From NCBI RefSeq assembly GCF_041053055.1, contig NZ_CP163443.1, forward strand, positions 6,927,001 to 6,991,000: a stretch of DNA of 64,000 bases, in the 5' to 3' direction. Under the pieces are notes generated by a model. That model searched no databases and was not told where the DNA came from. It worked only from the letters and a program-made list of their open reading frames with translations. The position numbers and the translations under genes were made by a program. Positions 35,466 through 44,672 of this stretch are shown piece after piece. The stretch comes from Streptomyces sp. R41. Lineage in GTDB: Bacteria > Actinomycetota > Actinomycetes > Streptomycetales > Streptomycetaceae. Numbering within the stretch: the first letter of the stretch is position 1; every line of letters begins with the position of its first letter.

Positions 35466-36008
35466 TCAGTCCGCGAACGTCGCCGACAGTGCCTCCGCCA
35501 GACCCGGCACCAGGCCCGACCCCGTGAGCACCTCCGTCGGCGCGTCCTTCTGGCGCAGGCGGAGCGCCGAGTCGCGGGTGCCGTCGCGCAGGACGCCGAC
35601 CGTCATGCGTACCTCCTGACGGTCCGGGTGCTCGGCGACCCACTTCGCGAGCTTCTTCTCGCTGAGGCCCTCCGGGACGGAGGCCTCCGCGGACGGCGGC
35701 AGCATCAGCCGTTCCACCGTGAGCGCGCAGCCGACCACGGCGTCCGGCCAGGCGATGGTGCCGAGGAATTCGTCCAGCGGCTTGTCGGCAGGGATCTCGT
35801 CCTGCTCGATGGGGGTGAGACCGGTGGTCTCCGGTTCGTCCTGCAGGCCGAGCTGGGCCGCGAGGCCGGGTTCCTGGGCCCGCAGTCGCGCGGTGTCTAC
35901 GAGGGCGAAGAGGCGAGCGGGCTGGTCCCAGCCGAGGCCGGAGGCGTACTCGTCGATCTCGAGTACGGCCCGGGTGAGCGGGCTCGCTGCCATGGGAGTG
36001 TTGGACAT
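35466..36008 (-). CDS. PPA1309-family protein
   Basis: A 180-residue protein of the actinobacterial PPA1309 family. Typical segments are 'LTRAVLEIDEYASGLGWDQP', 'RLFALVDTARLRAQEPGLA' and 'WPDAVVGCALTVERL'. The C-terminus 'LRLRQKDAPTEVLTGSGLVP' is also conserved-looking. It is a soluble protein with no known activity. ATG 36008 is favoured because CAGGAT (complement of 36016-36021) lies exactly 7 bases upstream, as in other leaderless genes here; a GTG at 36014 is the alternative. It diverges from the UPF0182 gene. Confidence 0.8.
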   Translation of the reverse strand: MSNTPMAASPLTRAVLEIDEYASGLGWDQPARLFALVDTARLRAQEPGLAAQLGLQDEPETTGLTPIEQDEIPADKPLDEFLGTIAWPDAVVGCALTVERLMLPPSAEASVPEGLSEKKLAKWVAEHPDRQEVRMTVGVLRDGTRDSALRLRQKDAPTEVLTGSGLVPGLAEALSATFAD

Positions 36009-36041
36009 GGTCACAATCCTGCCTCGTTAATACCCGGAACC

Positions 36042-36068
36042 GGGAACCGAGTAAAGCGTGAGTAAGTT
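36042..36068 (+). promoter_or_regulatory. Putative SigR-type promoter of the UPF0182 gene
   Basis: GGGAAC at 36042-36047, 18 bases, GTT at 36066-36068. It matches the SigR consensus and lies about 90 bases before the UPF0182 start. A second CGGAAC directly upstream (36035-36040) does not have the right spacing. Confidence 0.5.
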
Positions 36069-36159
36069 GCATAGATGAGGCTCCACGATCACGGAGCCTT
36101 ACGGACGGTCCACCATCACGGGGACCTGACGGATCAACAGCGACTTCGAGGTGCGCACC

Positions 36160-39096
36160 TTGGCTTTCCAGATGCCGGACCGCGGCGGAGGCCCGACGGG
36201 GCCACGGATCAGAGTGGGCCGACCCTCCCGGCGTGTCCGGACCCTGCTCATGACGCTGGGCGTGCTGGCCGTGCTGGCCATGGCCTTCGTCATGTTCGCG
36301 GGGTTCTGGACGGACTGGCTCTGGTACCGGTCGGTTCACTACTCGTCCGTCTTCACGACCACCCTGTGGACCAAGATCGGGCTCTTCTTCGTCTTCGGCC
36401 TGCTGATGGCGGTCTCGGTCGGCTTGAACATCTGGCTGGCGCACCGGCTGCGCCCGCCGCTGAGCGCCATGTCGATGGAGCAGCAGAGCCTCGACCGGTA
36501 CCGCATGGGCATCGCGCCCTACAAGACATGGCTGCTGCTCGGCATCACCTCCCTGGTAGGGCTGATCGCCGGTGCGTCCGCCTCGGGCCAGTGGCGCACC
36601 TGGCTGATGTGGGTGAACGGGGTGCCCTTCCACCAGAAGGACCCCCAGTTCCACCTCGACGTGTCCTTCTACGCCTTCGACCTGCCCTGGTACCGCTTCC
36701 TGCTCGGCTTCGGCTTCGCGGCCGCGGTGCTCTCGCTGATCGCCGCCGCGCTCACGCACTACCTGTACGGCGGGCTGCGGATCACCAGCCCTGGGGCGCG
36801 CGCCACGGGCGCGGCCACCGGGCATCTCTCGGTGCTCCTCGGCATCTTCGTCGCGCTGAAGGCGGTCGCCTACTGGCTCGACCGGTACGGACTCGCCGTG
36901 AAGTCCAGTGACTTCAAGGCGACCGGCAACTGGACGGGCCTGAGGTACGTCGACGCGAACGCGTATCTGCCCGCCAAGACGATCCTGTTCTGCATCGCCG
37001 TCATCTGCGCGCTGCTCTTCTTCGCCACCCTGTGGCGGCGCACCTGGCAGCTGCCCGTCATCGGCTTCGGCCTGATGGTGCTCTCGGCGATCCTCATCGG
37101 CGGCCTGTACCCGGCGATCGTCCAGAAGTTCCAGGTCCAGCCGAACGAGCAGGCAAAGGAAGCGCCGTACGTCGAGAAGAACCTCAAGGCGACCCGCGAG
37201 GCGTACGGGATCGACGGCACCAAGGTGACGGACTACCCGGGCACGGGCAACACCAAGGACAAGACCAAGCTGCGCGACGACGCGGACACCGCCGCGAGCC
37301 TTCGTCTGATGGACCCGAACATCGTGTCGCCCACCTTCCAGCAGCTCCAGCAGGTGCGGAACTACTACGGCTTCCCGTCGAACCTGGACGTCGACCGGTA
37401 CAAGGGCCAGGACACGGTCATCGGTCTGCGCGAGCTGAACCTCCAGGGCATCCCGAAGAACAACTGGATCAACGACCACTTCCGCTACACCCACGGATAC
37501 GGCGTCGTCGCGGCCAAGGGCACCACGGCCGACAGCGAGGGCCGCCCCCTCTTCACCGAGTACAACCTGCCGTCCAAGGGCGACCTGGGCACGTATCAGC
37601 AGCAGATCTACTACGGCGAGAAGACCACCCAGTACTCGATCGTCGGCGGTCCCCAGAAGGAGATCGACTACTCCGACGACAGCGGCGAGAAGACCACCAG
37701 CTACAAGGGCAAGAGCGGCGTCAGCCTCTCCAGCCCGATCAACCGGGCCGCGTACGCGGTGGCGTTCGGCGAGCCGCAGATCCTGTACTCGGGTGCGATC
37801 GGCGAGGGTTCGCGGATCCTCTACAACCGCACTCCCAAGGAGCGCGTCGAGGCGGTTGCCCCCTGGCTGACCATCGACGGTGACGCCTATCCGGCGGTCG
37901 TCGACGGGAAGATCCAGTGGATCGTCGACGCGTACACGACCACCAACGGCTATCCGTACGCCTCCCGCACCACCCTCGGTGACACGACGGCGGACTCGCT
38001 GACGGCGGCCAACAACCAGCGCGCGGTGGTGGCCCAGCAGAACCAGGTCAACTACATCCGCAACTCGGTGAAGGCGACCGTCGACGCGTACACCGGTGAG
38101 GTCAAGCTCTACCAGTGGGACACCAAGGACCCGGTCCTCAAGACCTGGATGAAGGCGTTCCCGAACACGGTGAAGTCCAAGAGCGCGATCTCGCCGTCGC
38201 TGATGGATCATCTGCGGTACCCGCAGGACCTGTTCAAGGTCCAGCGCGAGCTGCTCACCCGCTACCACGTGAAGGACGCGCAGACGTTCCTCAGCGGCAG
38301 TGAGGTGTGGCAGGTCCCGGACGACCCGACCAACAAGTCGGGACCCGTGCCGCCTTACTACCTGAGCATGAAGCTGCCCGGCGAGACATCGCAGTCGTTC
38401 TCGCTGACGACGACGATGACGCCGAACGGCCGTGACAACCTGAGCGGCTTCGTGTCCGTCAACGCCGAAGCGGGCAAGCCCGGTTACGGCAAGATCAGCA
38501 TCCTGAAACTGCCGACGGGCAGAACCGTCGACGGACCTAAACGGGTGCAGAGCCAGTTCAACTCCGAGCCGTCCATCGCCGAGTCCATCAGACTCCTCAA
38601 GGGCGGTGACTCGGACATCGAGTACGGAAACCTGCTGACGGTTCCGCTCGATGGAGGACTGCTCTATGTGGAGCCCGTGTACGTACGCGGTGGTGACCTC
38701 AAGTACCCGCTGCTGCGCAAGGTGCTGGTGACCTACGGAGGCAGCACCGCCTTCGAGGACACGCTCGACAAGGCGCTCAACAAGGTCTTCGGAGCGGACG
38801 GTTCGACCACCCCGCCGTCCGACGAGGGGACCACCAAACCGCCCACGTCGAGCAACCCAACGGTCCAAGAGGCGCTCAACGACGCCCAGAAGGCCTTCGA
38901 TCAAGGTCAGGAGGCCCTGAAGAAGGGCGACTGGCAGGCGTACGGCCAGGCGCAGAAGGATCTTGAGGACGCGCTGAAACGAGCGGAGGACGCGCAGACC
39001 AAGGCCGACAAGACCAGCGGCGGCAGTGGCAGCAGTAGCAGCGGCGCAAGCAAGAGCAGCGACAAGAGTGGCGACAAGAGCTCCGGAAGCGGCTGA
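36160..39096 (+). CDS. UPF0182-family large membrane protein
   Basis: A 978-residue protein of the UPF0182 family, found throughout actinobacteria (Rv3193c type). The N-terminal 320 residues hold about seven membrane helices, for example '[19 protein letters not shown]' and '[19 protein letters not shown]'. A large extracytoplasmic domain follows ('YDINRVDRY'-like segments are replaced here by '[18 protein letters not shown]'). The last 100 residues comprise an Ala/Lys/Glu-rich coiled coil and a Ser/Gly/Lys tail. TTG 36160 has AGGTG at a suitable distance; GTG 36151 and ATG 36172 are alternatives. Function is unknown. A SigR-type promoter upstream would link it to thiol stress. Confidence 0.85.
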   Translation: MAFQMPDRGGGPTGPRIRVGRPSRRVRTLLMTLGVLAVLAMAFVMFAGFWTDWLWYRSVHYSSVFTTTLWTKIGLFFVFGLLMAVSVGLNIWLAHRLRPPLSAMSMEQQSLDRYRMGIAPYKTWLLLGITSLVGLIAGASASGQWRTWLMWVNGVPFHQKDPQFHLDVSFYAFDLPWYRFLLGFGFAAAVLSLIAAALTHYLYGGLRITSPGARATGAATGHLSVLLGIFVALKAVAYWLDRYGLAVKSSDFKATGNWTGLRYVDANAYLPAKTILFCIAVICALLFFATLWRRTWQLPVIGFGLMVLSAILIGGLYPAIVQKFQVQPNEQAKEAPYVEKNLKATREAYGIDGTKVTDYPGTGNTKDKTKLRDDADTAASLRLMDPNIVSPTFQQLQQVRNYYGFPSNLDVDRYKGQDTVIGLRELNLQGIPKNNWINDHFRYTHGYGVVAAKGTTADSEGRPLFTEYNLPSKGDLGTYQQQIYYGEKTTQYSIVGGPQKEIDYSDDSGEKTTSYKGKSGVSLSSPINRAAYAVAFGEPQILYSGAIGEGSRILYNRTPKERVEAVAPWLTIDGDAYPAVVDGKIQWIVDAYTTTNGYPYASRTTLGDTTADSLTAANNQRAVVAQQNQVNYIRNSVKATVDAYTGEVKLYQWDTKDPVLKTWMKAFPNTVKSKSAISPSLMDHLRYPQDLFKVQRELLTRYHVKDAQTFLSGSEVWQVPDDPTNKSGPVPPYYLSMKLPGETSQSFSLTTTMTPNGRDNLSGFVSVNAEAGKPGYGKISILKLPTGRTVDGPKRVQSQFNSEPSIAESIRLLKGGDSDIEYGNLLTVPLDGGLLYVEPVYVRGGDLKYPLLRKVLVTYGGSTAFEDTLDKALNKVFGADGSTTPPSDEGTTKPPTSSNPTVQEALNDAQKAFDQGQEALKKGDWQAYGQAQKDLEDALKRAEDAQTKADKTSGGSGSSSSGASKSSDKSGDKSSGSG

Positions 39097-39139
39097 TCAG
39101 GAGCCCACCCCGCGCCGTGGTACGGTTGCAACACAACGG

Positions 39140-39213
39140 CGCGGGGTGGAGCAGCTCGGTAGCTCGCTGGGCTCATAACCCAGAGGTCGCAGGTTCAAAT
39201 CCTGTCCCCGCTA
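39140..39213 (+). tRNA. Initiator tRNA-fMet (CAT), copy 1
   Basis: A 74-base cloverleaf with anticodon loop CTCATAA. Three consecutive G-C pairs (GGG/CCC) close the anticodon stem and the first pair is a C-T mismatch; both mark an initiator tRNA. The T arm is GGTTCAAATCC and CCA is not encoded. TACGGT at 39121-39126 may be the -10 box. It is identical to the copy at 41545. Confidence 0.95.
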
Positions 39214-39218
39214 CTGAA

Positions 39219-39259
39219 GTCGAAGGCCCGGATCCTGATCATGGATCCGGGCCTTCGAC
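39219..39259 (+). terminator. Terminator of the first tRNA-fMet gene
   Basis: A perfect 17-base inverted repeat (39219-39235 with 39243-39259) around a 7-base loop, 5 bases after the tRNA end. Confidence 0.85.
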
Positions 39260-39451
39260 GTGTGCCGCGCCACGCCGAGGCGCCCGTGGTGACCTGGCGT
39301 CTTGCGTGAAGTGCTGCGGCATGCGGGGGGAGTTGGGAAATCTGTGTTTGACTTGTCTCTCTGTGGGCATGTCGACAAAACGCTGAAGTGACCTCACTGG
39401 CTGCGGTATACCAGGTGTACCCAGGTTGCAGGTGGTGCGACGATGGACGTT

Positions 39452-41302
39452 ATGGGGGACAAGGCAACTCTGTTGGATACAGGGCGGTTTGCGCAGCCTG
39501 CCGACTTTGTGCAGCCTGCGGATCTCACGCAGCCTTCCGACCGGGACGAAACCGGCGAGGCTGTCGAGGAAGCGCGCCAGCGGCTGGCCGCCGAAGCCGG
39601 CGACGTCGAGGCGATGAGCGTCCTCGGGGCCATGCTGCTGCGCCGCGGTGATCTCGACGGAGCCGAGCCCCAGCTGCGCGCTGCCACCGCCGCCGGTGAC
39701 CGCGCCGCCGCCAACAACCTGGGTGTCCTCCTGCACCAGCGCGGATACGCCGACGAGGCCGCCGGATGGTGGCGGATCGCCGCCGTCGCGGGTTCCGCGG
39801 CCGCCGCGCACGCGCTCGGGCGGCACCACCGGGAGCGCGGCGACGAACCCGCCGCCGAGTACTGGCTGCGCCAGTCCGCCGAGCAGGGGCACGCCCTCGG
39901 CGCGTACGCGCTCGCCGACCTGCTGGAGCACCGCAGTGACGTCGGCGCCGAGCAGTGGATGCGGGCCGCCGCCGAGCGAGGGCACCGCGAGGCCGCCTAC
40001 CGGCTGGCGCGGACGCTTGATCGCAAGGCCGCGGACGCGGTCCAGACCGGCGCTGACAACGGTGTCATCGGTGTCATCGGTGCGGCGGGTGAAGAGGCCG
40101 AGCAGTGGTACCGGCAGGCCGCCGCGCGCGGACACCGGCGGGCCGCGCTGCACCTCGGGGCGATCCTGGAGAAGCGGGGCCACCTCAAGGAGGCCGGGCG
40201 CTGGTATCTGACGTCCGCCAAGGACGGCGAGGCGCGTGCCGCGTGCGCGCTCGGATTCCTGCTGCGGGACGCGGGGGACACGGAGAGCGCCGCCGTCTGG
40301 TGGCTGCGGGCCGCGCAGGACGGGGACGGGAACGCCGCGAACGCCCTGGGCGCGCTGCACGCCGAGCGCGGTGAGACGCAGACCGCCGAGCGGTGGTACC
40401 GGGCCGCGATGGACGCGGGCGATGTGAACGGGGCCTACAACCTCGGGCTGCTCTGCGCCGAGCGGGGGCGGACCGCGCAGGCCGAGCAGTGGTATCGGCG
40501 GGCCGCGTATGCCGGTCATCGCGAGGCCGCGAATGCCTTGGCGATTCTGTTGCTGCAGGTCGGCGACGCGGCCGGGGCCGAGCCCTGGTTCTCCAAGGCC
40601 GCGGAGTCCGGGAGCGTGGACGCCGCGTTCAATCTCGGGATCCTGCATGCCGGGCGGGGGACCGAGGACGACGACGCGGCCGCGCTGCGCTGGTACGAGC
40701 GGGCTGCCGCTGCCGGGCACACGGAGGCGGCGCTCCAGGTCGCCATCGCGCGGCTGCGGGAGGGGGACGAGCGCGCGGCTGAGCGGCATCTGCGGGGTGC
40801 GGCGGGGGGCGGTAGCGCGGAGGCCGCGTACCGGCTTGCCGCCGTGCTCGACGCCCGGCGGCCGCCGGCGCCCGCTCATGAGCTGGGGGAGCCCGCTCAG
40901 GAGAAGAGCGAGTGCGAGGAGTGGTACGAGCGCGCGGCGTCCCAGGGGCACCGGCGGGCGCAGGTGCGGGTCGGGATGCTGGCCGCCGCGCGGGGCGATG
41001 TGGTGGAGGCGGCTCGGTGGTACCGCGAGGCTGCCGAGGCCGGGTCTCGGAACGGGGCGTTCAATCTTGGGCTGCTGTTGGCTCGGGAGGGGAGTGAGCC
41101 GGAGGCCGCGTTGTGGTGGACACGGGCCGCTGACGCGGGGCATGGGCGGGCCGCGCTTCGGCTGGCGCTTGTCTACGCGCGGCAGGGGGAGCTTGCCGAG
41201 GGGCAGCGGTGGGCCGACCGCGCCGTCTCTCTTGGGCCCGCGGAGGTGTCCGAGCGGGCGGCTCGGTTGCGGGATGCCTTGCGGGAGGAGTTGTCCGCGT
41301 GA
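39452..41302 (+). CDS. Sel1-like/TPR repeat protein
   Basis: A 616-residue protein built from about fourteen Sel1-type repeats, helix pairs of about 36 residues with the pattern A-LG-LL-RG----A--WYR-AA--G. Such solenoids are protein-protein scaffolds. A short disordered N-terminus with FVQPADLTQPSD repeats precedes them. There is no signal peptide, so it is cytoplasmic. ATG 39452 has GACGAT seven bases upstream, resembling the leaderless pattern; ATG 39443 would add three residues. GC content rises and codon use becomes more G-ended toward the 3' end. The gene sits alone between the two initiator tRNA genes. The partner is unknown. Confidence 0.85.
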   Translation: MGDKATLLDTGRFAQPADFVQPADLTQPSDRDETGEAVEEARQRLAAEAGDVEAMSVLGAMLLRRGDLDGAEPQLRAATAAGDRAAANNLGVLLHQRGYADEAAGWWRIAAVAGSAAAAHALGRHHRERGDEPAAEYWLRQSAEQGHALGAYALADLLEHRSDVGAEQWMRAAAERGHREAAYRLARTLDRKAADAVQTGADNGVIGVIGAAGEEAEQWYRQAAARGHRRAALHLGAILEKRGHLKEAGRWYLTSAKDGEARAACALGFLLRDAGDTESAAVWWLRAAQDGDGNAANALGALHAERGETQTAERWYRAAMDAGDVNGAYNLGLLCAERGRTAQAEQWYRRAAYAGHREAANALAILLLQVGDAAGAEPWFSKAAESGSVDAAFNLGILHAGRGTEDDDAAALRWYERAAAAGHTEAALQVAIARLREGDERAAERHLRGAAGGGSAEAAYRLAAVLDARRPPAPAHELGEPAQEKSECEEWYERAASQGHRRAQVRVGMLAAARGDVVEAARWYREAAEAGSRNGAFNLGLLLAREGSEPEAALWWTRAADAGHGRAALRLALVYARQGELAEGQRWADRAVSLGPAEVSERAARLRDALREELSA

Positions 41303-41337
41303 TGGTTGGGCTGAGGTGGCGAGGGGCTGGGGTTCAG

Positions 41338-41447
41338 GTTTCGCCCCCTCCGCCTCTGCCCGTCCCTCCCGTACCTGGGGCTGCCGCAGCCCAGACCCCC
41401 GCTTCGGCGCCTTGACGGCCTCGTCCTCATACGCCGGACAGGCTAAA
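41338..41447 (+). repeat. Streptomyces-type intergenic repeat element
   Basis: The sequence from GTTTCGCCCCCTCC to ACGCCGGACAGGCTAAA, containing CCCGCTTCGGCGCCTTGACG and CGTCCTCATACGCCGG, is of the kind that recurs in intergenic spaces of many Streptomyces genomes. This is recognition from memory, not a search. It fills the space between the Sel1 gene and the second tRNA promoter. Confidence 0.5.
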
Positions 41448-41502
41448 CATGATCGTCGGCCGAAGCGGCAAGACCGCCCGCTGGAGCGCTCGATCAAGGG
41501 AT

Positions 41503-41532
41503 TTGCGCTGGTCCGCACAGTTGACGTACTGT
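41503..41532 (+). promoter_or_regulatory. Promoter of the second tRNA-fMet gene
   Basis: -35 TTGCGC at 41503-41508, 18 bases, -10 TACTGT at 41527-41532. The mature tRNA starts 13 bases later. Confidence 0.6.
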
Positions 41533-41544
41533 TCAGTTCATCGA

Positions 41545-41618
41545 CGCGGGGTGGAGCAGCTCGGTAGCTCGCTGGGCTCATAACCCAGAGGTCGCAGGTT
41601 CAAATCCTGTCCCCGCTA
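41545..41618 (+). tRNA. Initiator tRNA-fMet (CAT), copy 2
   Basis: Identical over all 74 bases to the tRNA at 39140-39213, with the CAT anticodon, GGG/CCC anticodon stem, C1-T72 mismatch and no encoded CCA. The flanking promoter and terminator sequences differ from copy 1. Confidence 0.95.
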
Positions 41619-41625
41619 CTGAAGG

Positions 41626-41661
41626 CCGAGGGCCGGAATCCGACAGGGTTCCGGCCCTCGG
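41626..41661 (+). terminator. Terminator of the second tRNA-fMet gene
   Basis: A perfect 13-base inverted repeat (41626-41638 with 41649-41661) around a 10-base loop, 8 bases after the tRNA. Confidence 0.8.
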
Positions 41662-41711
41662 TGTGTTCATGGGTGGTGGCGCAGAGGCGCCGCTGTGGAC
41701 GGTGAAAAGCG

Positions 41712-41746
41712 GAAAGCCCCGGCACGCGTCGCGTGCCGGGGCTTTC
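41712..41746 (-). terminator. Terminator downstream of the Fur-family gene
   Basis: A perfect 16-base inverted repeat (41712-41727 with 41731-41746) beginning and ending in GAAAG/CTTTC. It is 17 bases past the stop of the minus-strand Fur gene and could also act on the tRNA transcript. Confidence 0.8.
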
Positions 41747-41762
41747 GTGAAAGTGGGGGGTC

Positions 41763-42179
41763 TCAGCCTGCCGAGCAGTTCGGGCAGACGCCGCGATACG
41801 TCACCTCGACGTCCGAGACCGTGAAGCCGAAGCGCTCCGAGGCCGGGAGGTCGGCGAGCGGGTTGCCGGTCGGGTGCACGTCGCGGATGGCGCCGCACTG
41901 GGCGCAGACCAGGTGGTGGTGCGGACGGTGCGCGTTCGGGTCGTAGCGCTTGGCGCGCTTGTCCGTGGCGACTTCCAGCACCTCGCCGAGCGAGACCAGC
42001 TCACCCAGCGTGTTGTAGACGGTCGCCCGGGAGATCTCGGGCAGCTTGGCGACGGCACGCGCATGTACCTCGTCGGCCGTCAGGTGGACGTGATCGCCGT
42101 CGAGGACCTCGGCCACGACACGCCGCTGCGCGGTCATCCGCCATCCGCGTCCGCGCAGCCGTTCCAACAGGTCACTCAT
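41763..42179 (-). CDS. Fur-family regulator, probable peroxide sensor (CatR/PerR-like)
   Basis: A 138-residue Fur-family repressor. The winged helix spans about residues 1-80 with the recognition helix in 'ISRATVYNTLGELVSLGEV'. The metal-binding dimer domain holds 'HRPHHHLVCAQCG' (regulatory His cluster and first zinc pair) and CPNC near the C-terminus (second zinc pair). It is divergent from a catalase gene with a palindrome in the catalase promoter, the same layout as Streptomyces catR-catA. It should therefore repress the catalase, and perhaps itself, until peroxide oxidises the sensor. A role in iron control cannot be excluded from sequence alone. Confidence 0.85.
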   Translation of the reverse strand: MSDLLERLRGRGWRMTAQRRVVAEVLDGDHVHLTADEVHARAVAKLPEISRATVYNTLGELVSLGEVLEVATDKRAKRYDPNAHRPHHHLVCAQCGAIRDVHPTGNPLADLPASERFGFTVSDVEVTYRGVCPNCSAG

Positions 42180-42238
42180 ACAGACAGCCTAACAGCAAGA
42201 GGACCAGATCCCGAACGGGTGTGACTTTGGATCTGAAC

Positions 42239-42266
42239 TTGACTTAGACAATGTCCATTGTAGGAT
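42239..42266 (+). promoter_or_regulatory. Catalase promoter
   Basis: -35 TTGACT at 42239-42244, 16 bases, -10 TAGGAT at 42261-42266. The spacer contains the Fur-type palindrome, so a bound repressor would exclude RNA polymerase. Confidence 0.7.
42248..42261. promoter_or_regulatory. Fur/PerR-type operator
   Basis: ACAATG-TC-CATTGT, a perfect palindrome of 14 bases, lies between the -35 and -10 boxes of the catalase promoter in the divergent space to the Fur-family gene. Its A/T-rich halves resemble PerR/CatR boxes. Confidence 0.7.
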
Positions 42267-42322
42267 CGAGACCGGCATTGGCCAGGGGACAGGACAGGCC
42301 TGGAATGACGCAGGAGGCGCAC

Positions 42323-43783
42323 GTGACGCAGGGACCGCTTACGACGGAGGCCGGCGCGCCGGTGGCCGACAACCAGAACAGCGAGACCGCGGGCGTCGGC
42401 GGGCCCGTCCTCGTGCAGGACCAGCTGCTGCTGGAGAAGCTCGCGCACTTCAACCGTGAGCGCATTCCGGAGCGCATCGTGCACGCCCGCGGCGCCGCCG
42501 CGTACGGCACCTTCACGCTGACCCGTGATGTCTCACAGTGGACGCGCGCGAAGTTCCTCTCCGAGGTCGGCAAGCAGACCGAGACGTTCCTGCGGTTCTC
42601 GACGGTGGCCGGCAACCTCGGGTCCGCGGACGCGGTCCGTGACCCCCGCGGTTTCGCGCTGAAGTTCTACACCGAAGAGGGCAACTACGACCTCGTCGGC
42701 AACAACACCCCGGTGTTCTTCATCAAGGACGCCATCAAGTTCCCCGACTTCATCCACACGCAGAAGCGTGACCCGTACACCGGTTCTCAGGAAGCCGACA
42801 ACGTGTGGGACTTCTGGGGGTTGTCCCCCGAGTCCACGCACCAGGTGACCTGGCTCTTCGGCGACCGCGGTATCCCCGCCTCCTACCGCCACCTCAACGG
42901 GTACGGCTCGCACACGTACCAGTGGAACAACGAGGCCGGCGAGGTCTTCTGGGTCAAGTACCACTTCAAGACCGACCAGGGCATCAAGAACCTCACCCAG
43001 GAAGAGGCCAACAAGCTCGCCGGTGAGGATCCCGACTCCCACCAGCGCGACCTGCGCGAGGCCATCGAGCGCGGCGACTTCCCGTCCTGGACGGTGCAGG
43101 TGCAGATCATGCCGGCGGCGGACGCGGCGACGTACCGCTTCAACCCGTTCGACCTCACCAAGGTGTGGCCGCACGAGGACTACCCGCCCATCGAGATCGG
43201 CAAGCTGGAGCTCAACCGCAACCCGGAGAACATCTTCGCCGAGGTCGAGCAGAGCATTTTCAGTCCCGCGCACTTCGTGCCGGGTATCGGGCCTTCGCCC
43301 GACAAGATGCTCCAGGGCCGCCTCTTCGCGTACGGCGACGCCCACCGCTACCGCGTCGGCATCAACGCCGACCACCTGCCGGTGAACCGCCCGCACGCCA
43401 CCGAGGCGCGTACCAACTCCCGTGACGGCTTCCTGTACGACGGCCGCCACAAGGGCGCGAAGAACTACGAGCCGAACAGCTTCGGCGGCCCGTTCCAGAC
43501 GGACCGTCCGCTGTGGCAGCCGCTCCCGGTCACCGGTGTCACCGGCGACACCGCGGCTCCGCTCCACGCCGAGGACGACGACTTCGTGCAGGCGGGCAAC
43601 CTCTATCGCCTGATGTCCGAGGACGAGAAGGGCCGTCTGATCGAGAATCTGGCCGGCTTCATCGCCAAGGTCTCCCGTGACGACATCGCCGAGCGCGCGA
43701 TCGACAACTTCCGCCAGGCGGACGGCGACTTCGGCAAGCGGCTGGAAGCCGCGGTCCAGGCCCTGCGCCCCCTTGGCGCCTGA
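42323..43783 (+). CDS. katA: Monofunctional haem catalase
   Basis: A 486-residue small-subunit (clade 3 type) catalase that converts hydrogen peroxide to water and oxygen in the cytoplasm. The distal His is about 54 in [11 protein letters not shown], the distal Asn about 128 in NNTPVFF, and the haem-ligand Tyr about 337 in [12 protein letters not shown]. Length and motif order are usual. GTG 42323 is chosen because AGGAGG lies 6 bases upstream; ATG 42305 has no ribosome site. It is divergent from the Fur-family regulator, whose putative operator sits inside the catalase promoter. The gene symbol is given by family; Streptomyces orthologues are also called catA. Confidence 0.93.
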   Translation: MTQGPLTTEAGAPVADNQNSETAGVGGPVLVQDQLLLEKLAHFNRERIPERIVHARGAAAYGTFTLTRDVSQWTRAKFLSEVGKQTETFLRFSTVAGNLGSADAVRDPRGFALKFYTEEGNYDLVGNNTPVFFIKDAIKFPDFIHTQKRDPYTGSQEADNVWDFWGLSPESTHQVTWLFGDRGIPASYRHLNGYGSHTYQWNNEAGEVFWVKYHFKTDQGIKNLTQEEANKLAGEDPDSHQRDLREAIERGDFPSWTVQVQIMPAADAATYRFNPFDLTKVWPHEDYPPIEIGKLELNRNPENIFAEVEQSIFSPAHFVPGIGPSPDKMLQGRLFAYGDAHRYRVGINADHLPVNRPHATEARTNSRDGFLYDGRHKGAKNYEPNSFGGPFQTDRPLWQPLPVTGVTGDTAAPLHAEDDDFVQAGNLYRLMSEDEKGRLIENLAGFIAKVSRDDIAERAIDNFRQADGDFGKRLEAAVQALRPLGA

Positions 43784-43853
43784 ACCGGCGCCGCTCTCGC
43801 GGACGTGGTTGCTCGCCGTGGGGGTTCCTCAATTGATGGTTGCGGTTTAGAAC

Positions 43854-43886
43854 GGCGCCTGTGCGGATCTTGTCCGTACAGGCGCC
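43854..43886. terminator. Bidirectional terminator between catalase and CBS genes
   Basis: A 14-base stem (43854-43867 with 43873-43886, one G-T pair) around a short loop, between convergent genes. Confidence 0.7.
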
Positions 43887-43894
43887 GACGCGTG

Positions 43895-44296
43895 TCAGCC
43901 CGCCAGGCTGCCCGCGTGGTGCCGTGCCGGGGCCCAGCAGCGGATGATGTCGCGGACCGAGACGATGCCGACCGGGCCGGTCGAGTCGAGCACGATCAGG
44001 TGACGGAAGCCGCCGTGCGACATCGCGGTCGCGGCCTCCTCCAGGGTCCAGGCGGGGGCGGCGAAGACGACGTCGGTGGTGGTGTGAGTGCCTGCGGTCT
44101 CCGTGTCCGGGTTCTGACCGAGGGCGAGGGAATTGAGGATGTCACGCTCGGTGAGGATGCCGAGGCCGGACGAGTCCTCGTCGAGGACTACGGCCGCGCC
44201 GACGCGGCGCGCGGACATCAGACGGGCCGCCTGACGGAGGGTGTGTGCCGGGCCGATGGTCAGAACCACCGTGCTCATGGCGTCGCGGACGAGCAT
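43895..44296 (-). CDS. Two-CBS-domain protein
   Basis: A 133-residue protein consisting of a single pair of CBS domains (about 8-60 and 72-130). Motifs are 'MSTVVLTIGPAHTLRQAARLM', read here as the core TIGPAHTLRQAARLM, and 'GIVSVRDIIRCW'. CBS pairs bind adenine nucleotides and usually control a partner. As there is no other domain, it is probably a free regulatory module or a nucleotide sensor. A strong AGGAGG is located before the ATG. Such stand-alone CBS proteins are common in actinobacteria under redox or hypoxia control, but no regulator site was found here. Confidence 0.85.
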   Translation of the reverse strand: MLVRDAMSTVVLTIGPAHTLRQAARLMSARRVGAAVVLDEDSSGLGILTERDILNSLALGQNPDTETAGTHTTTDVVFAAPAWTLEEAATAMSHGGFRHLIVLDSTGPVGIVSVRDIIRCWAPARHHAGSLAG

Positions 44297-44490
44297 GGGC
44301 TGGAGCCACCTCCTTGGTGAAGCGCCAAGAGAAGCGATTCACAAGTTCACAAGTGGGGGGACTCTCAGAGTCGCAGTTAAAGGGAGGGTCAACAAGGGGG
44401 CGCACGCGGTGAGTTCGGGGGCGCCCGGGGGGTACTCAGGAGTCCCAGGTCAGCCGGGGTTGCTCAGGAACCCCGCACGGTGGTGCATTC
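44297..44490 (-). other. Intergenic space between CBS gene and repeat array
   Basis: G-rich sequence of 194 bases upstream of the CBS gene and downstream of hisN. No gene is visible. Its first part should hold the CBS promoter; no clear boxes were found. Confidence 0.3.
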
Positions 44491-44672
44491 CGCTCAGTGG
44501 TGAACCCTGCTCGCTCTGAACACTGCTCAGTGGTGATACATCGCTCAATGGTGATATCGCTCAGGAGTGAAACACCGCTCAGGAGTGAAACACGCTCAGG
44601 AGTGAAACACGCTCAGTAGTGGACATCGCTCAGTAGTGAACGCCGCTCACCGTTGAACCATGCTCAGTAGCG
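44491..44672 (-). repeat. Degenerate tandem repeat starting at the hisN stop codon
   Basis: About ten units of 15-21 bases with the core CGCTCAG(G/T)(A/G)GTGA on the plus strand, that is, TCACTACTGAGCG on the hisN strand. The first unit includes the last codon and stop of hisN (TACTGAGC). The best copies (44567-44612) read CGCTCAGGAGTGAAACA. Unit length and sequence vary, unlike a CRISPR. Confidence 0.75.

Noticed and set aside
35344..38904. An 1186-codon minus-strand open frame opposite UPF0182
   Set aside because: Low-complexity Arg/Val/Asp-rich translation typical of antisense frames in GC-rich DNA; UPF0182 on the plus strand is a recognised family.
39117..39386. Open frame running through the first tRNA gene
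   Set aside because: It covers the tRNA and its terminator; such frames over tRNAs are a known annotation artefact.
44491..44672. Repeat array considered as a CRISPR
   Set aside because: Units are only 15-21 bases, degenerate and contiguous with no unique spacers; no cas genes are nearby.
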